Shown: in pieces, positions 51,443 through 58,963 of the stretch
How the letters are laid out: each line of letters starts with the position of its first letter
Numbering within the stretch: the stretch's first letter is position 1
From: Sulfidibacter corallicola
GTDB lineage: Bacteria; Acidobacteriota; Holophagae; Acanthopleuribacterales; Acanthopleuribacteraceae
Direction of reading: 5' to 3'
Length of the DNA stretch: 64,000 nucleotides
Assembly: GCF_017498545.1 (NCBI RefSeq)
Contig: NZ_CP071793.1
Span: 3,534,001-3,598,000 of the forward strand
The notes under the pieces: generated by a model
The model's input: only the letters and a program-made list of their open reading frames with translations
The model's database searches: none
Told to the model about the DNA's origin: nothing
Program-made: the position numbers and the translations under genes

Positions 51443-52849
51443 ATGAAGGACCATATGCCGTCTATCGACACATCCGGCATTGACGAGCTCAAGGAAATCA
51501 AAGAAGAGCAAGATCTCATACAGACCCGCCTCGAGAAAATGGAGTCCATGAAAGAAAAGGTATCCGAGGCGGTATATAAAAAAGTTCGTTCCGATTACGC
51601 CACTCGCTTGGATGAACTGGCCATGGCCGCGGACCCGAAGAAAAGAGATGTCCGCGAAGAATATAAGAAGCTCAAAGTAGCCATGGAGGAACTGGAGCGG
51701 GCCAAAGATCAATTCAGCCTCGAAAAGGAAGAACTCACCTTCCGCCACGAATTGGGTGAGTTCGATGACGACTTCTACGATTCGGAAGTCAAAGACCTCG
51801 ATCAGAACCTAACGGAAAAGCAGGCGGAGCTCGAGGACGCCAATCAAATGCGGGAGTTGTTCCTCAGCGTCTTTGATTCGGAAGAAGATTTGGAAGCCTT
51901 CGAACCGGAACCCGAGCCCGAACCGGAACCCGAGCCCGAACCGGAACCCGAGCCCGAACCGGAACCGGAACCCGAGGTCGCGGAGGATGAGGACGAAGAG
52001 GGCAGCGACCTTTTGGAAACGGACGAGGACGAGGACGAAGATCTGCTCGAAGAGTCCGACTGGTCTGAAGACGGACACGATCCGGCCAACGACGAGACCA
52101 TGTTGGTCGCACCACCGCCTCTCGACCAGCCTCCCGCGGAAACCGAAACGGTCGAGGAAACGGAAACGGGTTTGGAAGATCTACCGGCTGACGAAGGCCA
52201 TGAAGAAAGCCAACCCTTCGACCCGGCGCTGTTGGATGATGGCAGTCACGAAGACGTGAACGAGCAGTCGGTATCGGATCCGCTGGAGCACTCGGACCTG
52301 GGAGAGGAGTTGGAGGAATTCGACGATTCCATCGACACGGGTCCCGTGGCGCCACCGCCTTTCGTGGAAGACGTCGCCCCACCCACCGTCCCCGAACCGG
52401 TGGCACCACCGCCGATCATGCCGCCACCGGTGGACGCGCCACCGATCACTCCGCCACCCGTCCCCTCGCAGGCGCAGTCGACGGTTTTGATGGATCGCGA
52501 TATCGTGGATTCGGGTGAGGCCGAAAAAGAAGAGGATCCCGAAGGGACCATGCTGATTTCGAACCCCAAGATCACGGCACTCAACAATGCCATCGAGGGG
52601 CAGGTCGTCATCCTGGGCATGGGCACCACCAGCGTCGGCCGATCCCCGGATAACGACATCCACCTCACCGAAGACCGCGTTTCGAGAAAGCACGCACAAG
52701 TTGCCTTTGGCCCAGGCGGTTACGCACTCTACGATCTCAACTCCGAGAACGGGACCTACGTCAACGGCAACCGCATTCGCGAACATTTTCTTTCGGATGG
52801 CGATATCATCATGATCGGAACCTACAAGTTTCTCTACCGGGATCACTGA
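51443..52849 (+). CDS. FHA-domain protein with coiled coil and Glu-Pro repeat
   Basis: A 468-residue protein from ATG 51443, with GGAGG 6 bases upstream. Residues about 5-140 form a charged coiled coil (IKEEQDLIQTRLEKMESMKEK). A stretch of about 13 Glu-Pro pairs, encoded by GAACCGGAACCCGAGCCC-type repeats at 51900-51975, follows. Then come very acidic and Pro-rich linkers (APPPFVEDVAPPTVPEPVAP). The C-terminal 95 residues are an FHA domain: TTSVGRSPDNDIHLTEDRVS, RKHAQVAF and SENGTYVNGNRI, with the phosphothreonine-binding Arg, Ser and Asn in place. It would bind a phosphothreonine partner. A related FHA domain is found in the cyclase at 61975-63588. No kinase is adjacent. Confidence 0.87.
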   Translation: MKDHMPSIDTSGIDELKEIKEEQDLIQTRLEKMESMKEKVSEAVYKKVRSDYATRLDELAMAADPKKRDVREEYKKLKVAMEELERAKDQFSLEKEELTFRHELGEFDDDFYDSEVKDLDQNLTEKQAELEDANQMRELFLSVFDSEEDLEAFEPEPEPEPEPEPEPEPEPEPEPEPEVAEDEDEEGSDLLETDEDEDEDLLEESDWSEDGHDPANDETMLVAPPPLDQPPAETETVEETETGLEDLPADEGHEESQPFDPALLDDGSHEDVNEQSVSDPLEHSDLGEELEEFDDSIDTGPVAPPPFVEDVAPPTVPEPVAPPPIMPPPVDAPPITPPPVPSQAQSTVLMDRDIVDSGEAEKEEDPEGTMLISNPKITALNNAIEGQVVILGMGTTSVGRSPDNDIHLTEDRVSRKHAQVAFGPGGYALYDLNSENGTYVNGNRIREHFLSDGDIIMIGTYKFLYRDH

Positions 52850-52988
52850 GTTCCCGGTCGGGGAGGCCTTCCGGATTTCACCGACAACGAACGACAGCTT
52901 CGCACGCAGACCAAACCGGAGGCGGAATTTCTTCCGCGGCGACATCGGCAAAAAGAGCCCCAGGGTCCTTTTTGCCGATCTTGGTTTA

Positions 52989-54773
52989 GTGTGCACGATG
53001 AAAGGAAGCCGATTGCGCCATCTCACGAACCTTCAATCATTCATCTCGCTGTTGCGGCAAGAGGGAGAGCTCCTCGAAATCGATGAGCCCCTGAGCCCGA
53101 AATTGGTCATCCCCGAAATTCAACGGCGCGTCGTGGCACGCAAAGGACCGGCGCTGCTGTTCAACAAGGTGGAAGGCTCTCCCTTTCCCGTCGCCACCAA
53201 TTTGTTCGGGAGCCAAAAGCGCATCGATCTGGCCTTCGGGGGCGACCCGGGCACCTTCATTCGCGACTTGGTTCACGTGGCAGAGAACATGCTCCCCCCC
53301 AAGGGGTTGGGGCAGATCTGGAGCCTCCGCCACTTGGCCATGAAGGCTCTGAAAATCGGATTGAAAACCCATCGCAAGGGCCCGCTCGTCGCCAACCGCC
53401 TGGAGTCGCTCACCGACTTGCCGGCACTCACCTCATGGCCCGAGGACGGCGGACCTTTCGTCACCCTGCCCCTCGTCTACACCGAACACCCCGAGACCGG
53501 CAAAGGGAACCTGGGGATGTATCGCGTGCAGATCCAGGGCCCACGCCAAGCCGGTATGCACATCCAGATTCACCGCGGTGGCGGAAACCACTATTTCGCG
53601 GCCGAAAAAAAAGGCCAGGGCCTTCCCGCGGCCGTGTTGATCGGTGGGCCGCCGGCCCTGACGCTGGCATCCATCGCCCCCCTGCCGGAAGACGTGCCGG
53701 AGCTGATCTTCGCCTCCCTGCTTCTCGGAAAAAAGCTGGACATCATTCGAAACAAGTCGCTGGCGGAAATCCCGCTGGTCGCGGAAGCCGACTTCTGCAT
53801 CTACGGGCGAATCCCGCCAAAGGCTCGAGCCCCGGAAGGCCCGTTTGGCGATCACTACGGCTACTACTCCCTGCAACACGACTACCCTTTCCTGGAAGTG
53901 GAGCACATCTACCATCGCCCCGGCGCGATTTTCCCGGCCACGGTCGTCGGCCGCCCTCCCCAGGAAGATCACTACATCGCGCTCTATCTGCAGGAGCTCT
54001 TTTCACCGCTGTTCCCACTGGTCATGAAGGGCGTGAAGGACGTATTCGCCTACGAGGAATCGGGCGTCCACTCGCTGGCCGGAGCGATCGTTTCGGAACG
54101 CTATCACAAGGAAGCCTTCACCTGCTGCATGCGCGTGCTCGGCGAAGGCCAGCTTTCCCTATCGAAAGTCCTGATGGCCACGGAGGCCCCGCTGGACCTG
54201 CGCGATTTTCGCCCGTTCCTGGAGCACATCCTGGCTCGCTGCGATTTCCGCACGGACCTCCACATCCTGGCCAACATCTCCCAGGACACGCTGGATTACA
54301 CCGGACCCGAGGTCAACAAGGGCTCTAAGGCGGTGTTCCTGGGGCTCGGCGAGAAAAAATTCGAATTGGCGACCGAGGTCCCGGGCTCTCTCTCCAACCC
54401 GGACTTCGGCGAACCCCATCTATTTTGTCCCGGGGTCCTGGTGGTCAAGGGTCCCGCCTACGAACAGGACCGCGAGGCGCCCAATCGACTGCTCGCCCTG
54501 CCGGAAATCCAGAAATACCGCTGGGTGGTCCTACACGACGATCCCAAGGATGCGGCCGCTTCCGATCACGACTTCCTGTGGCACATTTTCACGCGGTTCG
54601 AACCGGCGGGCGACATTTACGCCAAGAACCGGGTGGTTCGTCACCACGTGGTCTTCGAAGCGCCGCTGGTCATCGATTGCCGGATGAAACCCGGCTACCC
54701 CAAGGTACTGGAGCCGGATGGAGAAACGACGGCCGCGGTCGACGCCGTCTGGGACAAGTTGGGATTGGATTGA
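52989..54773 (+). CDS. UbiD-family decarboxylase
   Basis: About 594 residues from GTG 52989, or 591 from ATG 52998. The UbiD fold is plain: LRQEGELLEIDEPLSPKLVIPEI, RRVVARKGPALLF, then IQIHRGGGNHY and LPAAVLIGGPPALTLAS for prenyl-FMN binding. Also present are ARAPEGPFGDHYGYYS (catalytic Glu-Arg-Glu region) and VLHDDPKDAAASDHDFLWHI near the end. UbiD enzymes decarboxylate aromatic or unsaturated acids using prenylated FMN; close relatives act in ubiquinone or in futalosine-type menaquinone synthesis (MqnL). No ubiX-like gene is near. The lpxK start overlaps its stop by one base (TGATG). Confidence 0.93.
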   Translation: MCTMKGSRLRHLTNLQSFISLLRQEGELLEIDEPLSPKLVIPEIQRRVVARKGPALLFNKVEGSPFPVATNLFGSQKRIDLAFGGDPGTFIRDLVHVAENMLPPKGLGQIWSLRHLAMKALKIGLKTHRKGPLVANRLESLTDLPALTSWPEDGGPFVTLPLVYTEHPETGKGNLGMYRVQIQGPRQAGMHIQIHRGGGNHYFAAEKKGQGLPAAVLIGGPPALTLASIAPLPEDVPELIFASLLLGKKLDIIRNKSLAEIPLVAEADFCIYGRIPPKARAPEGPFGDHYGYYSLQHDYPFLEVEHIYHRPGAIFPATVVGRPPQEDHYIALYLQELFSPLFPLVMKGVKDVFAYEESGVHSLAGAIVSERYHKEAFTCCMRVLGEGQLSLSKVLMATEAPLDLRDFRPFLEHILARCDFRTDLHILANISQDTLDYTGPEVNKGSKAVFLGLGEKKFELATEVPGSLSNPDFGEPHLFCPGVLVVKGPAYEQDREAPNRLLALPEIQKYRWVVLHDDPKDAAASDHDFLWHIFTRFEPAGDIYAKNRVVRHHVVFEAPLVIDCRMKPGYPKVLEPDGETTAAVDAVWDKLGLD

Positions 54774-55813
54774 TGGAGCGCCCCCCAAGCGAAGCGCCGA
54801 TGCCGTTTCGATGGCTGAGCATTCCGCCGGCGTGGCTTTTCGGGGGCCTGGTCGCACTCAAGAACCTTTTGTACGACAAGGGCGTCCTGCCCGTTCATCG
54901 CCTGGACCGACCCGTCATTTCCGTGGGCAATCTCGCCATGGGCGGCACCGGAAAGACCCCGGTCACCTCGGAGCTGGTGGGCCGCCTGGAGCAGGGCGGC
55001 CTGAAAGTCGCCGTGCTCAGCCGCGGTTACGGGCGCCGCGACCCGAAAGCGACCCATCGCGTCGATCCGGACGGCGATTGGACCCTCTATGGCGACGAAC
55101 CGACCATGCTGGCCCGGCGCCATCGGTCCTGCTGGGTCTGCGTGGGCCCCAGCCGGCGCGAAGCGGCCCAGGCGGCGTCCTCCTTCGAACCGGACATCTT
55201 TGTCGTGGACGATGGGTTCCAACATCGGCAACTCCACCGCGATCTTGACCTCGTGTTACTCAACGCGACCGGACCGTTACCGGCGCTGTTTCCCCTGGCG
55301 CATTACCGCGAGGGGTGGCGCGGATTGGCCCGTGCCGACGCGGCCATCCTGACGCGCGCATCCCAAAGCGGGTCGCCGCAAACATGGATGACCCAGATTC
55401 GGGCCAGGTATCCGAAGCTCCCAGTCCACGACCTAGATTTTCAACCCGGCGAGCTAGTCCCCTTGGAGAAGGGCCCGCACCGTCCCCTCTCGGATCTCGC
55501 GGGAAAACGAATCGCAGCCTACACCGGTATCGCGAAACCCCAACTTTTTTTCCGACAACTTGAAGACTTGGGCGCAGAAATCGTCGTAAAATACGCGTTA
55601 AAAGATCACGAGCCACTCACAAATCACCACCGCGATCGGTTCTTGGAATCTTGTCGCCAAGCGGACGCAATGTGGATCCTGACCACGGAGAAGGATGCGG
55701 TCAAACTTGATCCCAAAAGGGGGTTTGGTGTATCGTTGTTCTTTCTCACACAGATTGTATCCTGGGGAGACAAAAGGACCCTAGACTCACTATTAAAACC
55801 TTTCGTTGACTAA
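54773..55813 (+). CDS. lpxK: Tetraacyldisaccharide 4'-kinase
   Basis: A 346-residue inner-membrane-associated kinase adding the 4' phosphate of lipid A. ATG 54773 overlaps the UbiD stop, and an N-terminal amphipathic/hydrophobic stretch (MPFRWLSIPPAWLFGGLVALKNLLYD-like, residues 10-35) would bind the membrane. The P-loop is GNLAMGGTGKTPVT. Later blocks are VLSRGYGRRDPKA, GDEPTMLARR, IFVVDDGFQHRQLHRDLDLV and LTTEKDAVKL. It shows that the organism makes lipid A. The GreA-like gene begins 9 bases after the stop. Confidence 0.96.
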   Translation: MERPPSEAPMPFRWLSIPPAWLFGGLVALKNLLYDKGVLPVHRLDRPVISVGNLAMGGTGKTPVTSELVGRLEQGGLKVAVLSRGYGRRDPKATHRVDPDGDWTLYGDEPTMLARRHRSCWVCVGPSRREAAQAASSFEPDIFVVDDGFQHRQLHRDLDLVLLNATGPLPALFPLAHYREGWRGLARADAAILTRASQSGSPQTWMTQIRARYPKLPVHDLDFQPGELVPLEKGPHRPLSDLAGKRIAAYTGIAKPQLFFRQLEDLGAEIVVKYALKDHEPLTNHHRDRFLESCRQADAMWILTTEKDAVKLDPKRGFGVSLFFLTQIVSWGDKRTLDSLLKPFVD

Positions 55814-55822
55814 GGGAAAATA

Positions 55823-56302
55823 ATGACCAAAAAGCTGTTGGCACGTCTAAACGAAGACTTGAAAGAATTAGAAATTGAACTCAAGAGTAAATTGCCGGAA
55901 GAAATCAAAAAAGCGGCCGCGCTGGGCGATCTCTCCGAGAACGCAGAGTACGAAGCGGCTCTCGACCGCCAGCGATTGCTACAATCCAAATATCGCTCGC
56001 TCAAGAATCGGATCAATGAAATCGCTCAGGTCGATGTTTCCCGGTTGCCCAAGGATCAAGTAGGCTATGGCGCGATTGTCACCGTTTTCGATGTCGACAC
56101 GGAGAAGGAAATCACCTATCAACTGGTCATGCCCGAAGATGCAGACGCCAAAGTCAGCCGCATTTCCATTAGCTCACCGATTGGAAAATCCTTGATGGGC
56201 AAACGTGTCGACGACGAAGTTCGGGTCGCCATTCCATCCGGCTCGAAGACGTTCGAAATCGTGGAGATCACGCCCTACGCCGCTACGGAAATGAACCTCT
56301 AG
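55823..56302 (+). CDS. greA: Transcription elongation factor of the GreA/GreB family
   Basis: A 159-residue protein. The N-terminal coiled coil opens MTKKLLARLNEDLKELEIEL and carries the acidic tip motif LGDLSENAEYEAALDRQ, whose Asp and Glu coordinate the second Mg ion during RNA cleavage by RNA polymerase. The C-terminal FKBP-like domain reads VGYGAIVTVFDVDTEKEITY, SRISISSPIGKSLMGKRVDDEV. The first linker differs somewhat from E. coli GreA but the length is right. It rescues stalled polymerase. It begins 9 bases after lpxK and is followed by nested inverted repeats. Confidence 0.94.
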   Translation: MTKKLLARLNEDLKELEIELKSKLPEEIKKAAALGDLSENAEYEAALDRQRLLQSKYRSLKNRINEIAQVDVSRLPKDQVGYGAIVTVFDVDTEKEITYQLVMPEDADAKVSRISISSPIGKSLMGKRVDDEVRVAIPSGSKTFEIVEITPYAATEMNL

Positions 56303-56307
56303 CTCGC

Positions 56308-56508
56308 GCCCATCCGGAAACAGCGATCTTTGGAAAGAGAACTCCTGAACCGTCCTGGCTCCCATGCTGCGTGGTCTCAGCCGTCAGGTTTCAGCCAATC
56401 ACCTAGAAAACAAACGTATTACGGACACCTGACGCCTGAGACCCGATCCCGTGCCCATCCCGCCATGCCGCTTGGGTAGCCGCAACGATATCGTTTCCGG
56501 ATGGGCAC
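56308..56508 (+). promoter_or_regulatory. Nested, partly exclusive inverted repeats between greA and the metF-like gene
   Basis: GCCCATCCGGAAAC (56308-56321) is the perfect reverse complement of GTTTCCGGATGGGC (56493-56506). GTCTCAGCCGTCAGGT (56374-56389) pairs with ACCTGACGCCTGAGAC (56427-56442) with one mismatch. GTGCCCATCC (56451-56460) pairs perfectly with GGATGGGCAC (56499-56508). The last strand can pair with either the first or the third partner, not both, and lies 36 bases before the next start codon. A small hairpin AACG-ATAT-CGTT sits at 56484-56495. This looks like an RNA switch or attenuator, but no known riboswitch consensus was recognised. Confidence 0.5.
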
Positions 56509-56544
56509 CAACGCGTGTTTTCGAGCACATAGGTCGGGCGCCAC

Positions 56545-58377
56545 ATGTTACGAACCGATTACGATTACCTGATTCAAGAGCGGGTTTTGGTAATTGAAGG
56601 CAACATGACCGCGGAGTTGTCCAGGCGAAGCCGCGCGAGAATCGTACATCCCGCCTTTCACATTCTCGAACACCCCGACCTGGTTCGTTCGATCCACCAA
56701 GATTTCGCGGTTTCCGGCGCCCACGTACTGGTAACGGCTACCGCCGAGTCCAATCGGTTGGCGCTCGAGGGCGAGCCTTTGCGCGCCGAATACGAGGCCA
56801 TCAACCGCAAGGCCTGTGAGATCTGTCGTGCTGCCGCAAGCGCCCAACAGCTCGTCCTGGGTGGCCTGGGTCCGACCGGCGCGTTATTGCGCCCCTACGG
56901 GCGCCTCACGGAAAAAGACTACCGCGACATATACAAGGATCAGGCATCCCTACTGCTGGATGCCGAAGTGGCCGGTTTCATCCTCGAGGGCTTCAGCAGC
57001 CTCATCGAAGCCGAACAATGCGTCCTGGCGCTTCGCGAATTGTCGGCGTGCCCGATCGTCGCCTGCATGACGTTCCTCGAAGACGGCTGCACCCAATTCG
57101 GCGACAACGTGGACGACTGTTTTTCGACGCTGATGGAGGTGGGCGCCGACACCGTGGGCATTCAGGGCACCCTCGGCCCATTGGAAATAGAAGGCATCCT
57201 GGCACAGAAGAAAACGAACTACCCATTGTGCGTGCGTCCCAATGCGGGGTATCCCGTGCATCTGGGCAACACCGTTTCCTACCTGAGCTCGCCGGAATAC
57301 GTGGCAGAGTGCGCGGAACTCTTCCTCAGCCAGGGCGCCGTGATGGTAGGCGGCGCGGCGGGATTCACCCCGGACCACATTCGCGCCGTGGCCGACCGGG
57401 TTCGCGGTTCCTTTCCCCAAGTGGCAAAGAAAGGATCCTCGGTCGTGGCCTCGACCGCACCGGACGCCTCCGACACCCCGCGGCACGCAACTCGGAACGG
57501 CCCCTCGCTCTGCGAGAAACTCGGCAAACAGCCGATTCTCTCGGTGGAGTTGGAGCCACCCCGGGGCATGGAAATCGAATCGCTGATCGCCACGATCGAA
57601 AAGCTCAAACCCTACGGTTTGGACGCCATCAACATCCCCGAAAATCCGCTGGCGCGAGCCCGTATCTCTTCCATCGCGCTGGCGAAAGTCATCCGCGAAC
57701 GCACCCAGGTCGAATCCATCGCCCACATCACCTGTCGCGACCGCAACCTCATCAGCCTGCAGGCGGAGCTTCTGGGTGCGCACGTTTTGGGGGTCCGAGC
57801 CATTCTGGCCCTCACCGGCGATCCGGCCCGAATCGGCGACTACCCTTCGGCAACCTCCATCTTCGACGTGAACAGCCTGGGATTGGTGGAAATCATGTCG
57901 CGCATGAACCTGGGCAAAGACTTCGGCATGAACGACCTCGGGGAACCGACCCGATTCCAGATCGGTGTCGCCGCCAATCCGCTGGCGGAAAATCTCGATG
58001 AAGAGATGCGCTATTTGGAAATGAAAATCCGTCGCGGCGCTCACTTCGTGCAGACCCAGCCGATCTTCGATCCCGCCGCCGTGGCACCTTTCCTCCAGCG
58101 AATCGCACCCTACGAAGTGCCCGTCCTGTTCGGAGTCATGCTCGTGCGCGATTTCCGGCACGCCAAGTTTCTCAACAACGAATACCCGGGCATCCACATC
58201 CGCGAGGCCGACATGGCGCGCTTCCAAAACGCGGACGAATCACAACAAGCGGAGCTCGGTATTCGTTTCGCCGCGGAGCTGATCAACGAACTGCGACCCA
58301 TGTCCGGCGGTGTCTACGTGATGCCTTCGTTTGGCGAAGCTCATCGACTCGAGGGGGTATTCGAAAAACTCGATTGA
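56545..58377 (+). CDS. Fused homocysteine methyltransferase-like / methylenetetrahydrofolate reductase, with degenerate zinc site
   Basis: A 610-residue two-domain protein. Residues about 1-300 follow the homocysteine S-methyltransferase barrel. The zinc ligands are absent: the usual G-I-N-C-x-x-G-P is VGIQGTLGP (Cys replaced by Gly208), and the usual GGCCG is GGAAG (Ala271, Ala272). Other motifs (the DGAxGT start, QTNTY) are also changed. Residues about 325-610 form an intact MTHFR: ILSVELEPPRGMEIESL with the catalytic Glu, THITCRDRN-like block (AHITCRDRNLISLQAELLG), LALTGDPARIGDYP and FVQTQPIFD. The reductase half should work; the N-terminal half probably cannot bind zinc and so may be regulatory or do other chemistry. 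Bacterial fusions such as YitJ keep the three Cys. Confidence 0.88.
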   Translation: MLRTDYDYLIQERVLVIEGNMTAELSRRSRARIVHPAFHILEHPDLVRSIHQDFAVSGAHVLVTATAESNRLALEGEPLRAEYEAINRKACEICRAAASAQQLVLGGLGPTGALLRPYGRLTEKDYRDIYKDQASLLLDAEVAGFILEGFSSLIEAEQCVLALRELSACPIVACMTFLEDGCTQFGDNVDDCFSTLMEVGADTVGIQGTLGPLEIEGILAQKKTNYPLCVRPNAGYPVHLGNTVSYLSSPEYVAECAELFLSQGAVMVGGAAGFTPDHIRAVADRVRGSFPQVAKKGSSVVASTAPDASDTPRHATRNGPSLCEKLGKQPILSVELEPPRGMEIESLIATIEKLKPYGLDAINIPENPLARARISSIALAKVIRERTQVESIAHITCRDRNLISLQAELLGAHVLGVRAILALTGDPARIGDYPSATSIFDVNSLGLVEIMSRMNLGKDFGMNDLGEPTRFQIGVAANPLAENLDEEMRYLEMKIRRGAHFVQTQPIFDPAAVAPFLQRIAPYEVPVLFGVMLVRDFRHAKFLNNEYPGIHIREADMARFQNADESQQAELGIRFAAELINELRPMSGGVYVMPSFGEAHRLEGVFEKLD

Positions 58378-58405
58378 GCCGAGGCATTCGCGATGTGAGG
58401 TGGAA

Positions 58406-58786
58406 TCAGGGCTCTTCTTCGGTATCCGAGGGACGCGCCGTGCCAGGTGGCAGCCCATTCTTGAGGCGCTTGATAAACTCGCTTTGATCCATGCCTTCGA
58501 GTTCGAGAATGCGCATACCCACCAAGTAAAAAGGATCCTCTCCCTTGCGGCAGTGAGCGACCTTGCAACGACAAAAAATCAATCCCTCGAAACCGGGGAA
58601 CTCGAAATGCAAACTGACCTTGGTACCTCGCGGGATTTCGGACGGGAACTCACACAACATGCCACCCGCACTGATATCCAGCAAGGCAATTGGTTCGGTT
58701 TCCCAATCTTTGCACCACCAAACCAACGTGTCGGCGGGAAAACGGATGTAACGCCGCCGACAGGTACCCGCTTGACTAGATGTCAT
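58406..58786 (-). CDS. PilZ-domain protein
   Basis: A 126-residue, single-domain protein. The c-di-GMP signature is present: R-R-R-Y-I-R-F-P near residues 10-17 (RxxxR) and LLDISAGGMLCEF (D/N-x-S-x-x-G) near residues 35-47. The rest is a small beta barrel (KVSLHFEFPGFEGLIFCRCKV-like, length cut here) ending in a disordered acidic tail PSDTEEEP. Such proteins change behaviour (motility, surface polymers) when c-di-GMP rises. It lies downstream of ftsY but is separated from it by a strong terminator, so it has its own promoter. It converges on the metF-like gene. Confidence 0.88.
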   Translation of the reverse strand: MTSSQAGTCRRRYIRFPADTLVWWCKDWETEPIALLDISAGGMLCEFPSEIPRGTKVSLHFEFPGFEGLIFCRCKVAHCRKGEDPFYLVGMRILELEGMDQSEFIKRLKNGLPPGTARPSDTEEEP

Positions 58787-58815
58787 AAGCCCCCCTTGGT
58801 CTCGAAGGCATCCGA

Positions 58816-58860
58816 TAAAAAGGCGTGCCAGTTAGTCATTATAACACCGGGCACGCCTTT
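58816..58860 (-). terminator. Rho-independent terminator downstream of ftsY
   Basis: On the - strand AAAGGCGTGCC (58860-58850) pairs with GGCACGCCTTT (58829-58819) over 11 bp, with a 20-base loop, and the T run continues to TTTTT. It is about 100 bases after the ftsY stop and before the PilZ start, so it ends the ftsY transcript. Confidence 0.82.
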
Positions 58861-58963
58861 CACTGTGCTGTGAATTACGATTTGATTTGCCGGGAGCGAA
58901 TTTCCGAAAACAAGCAAAACTTTTCAAATTCACATAATTCCGCCCTCTTCCGTGACTCCCGCT

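Noticed and set aside
50776..51483. Overlapping open frames of 110-220 codons on both strands before the FHA gene
   Set aside because: No family match, no good start signals, and Arg/Pro/Ser-rich composition in all frames as expected from non-coding GC-rich DNA.
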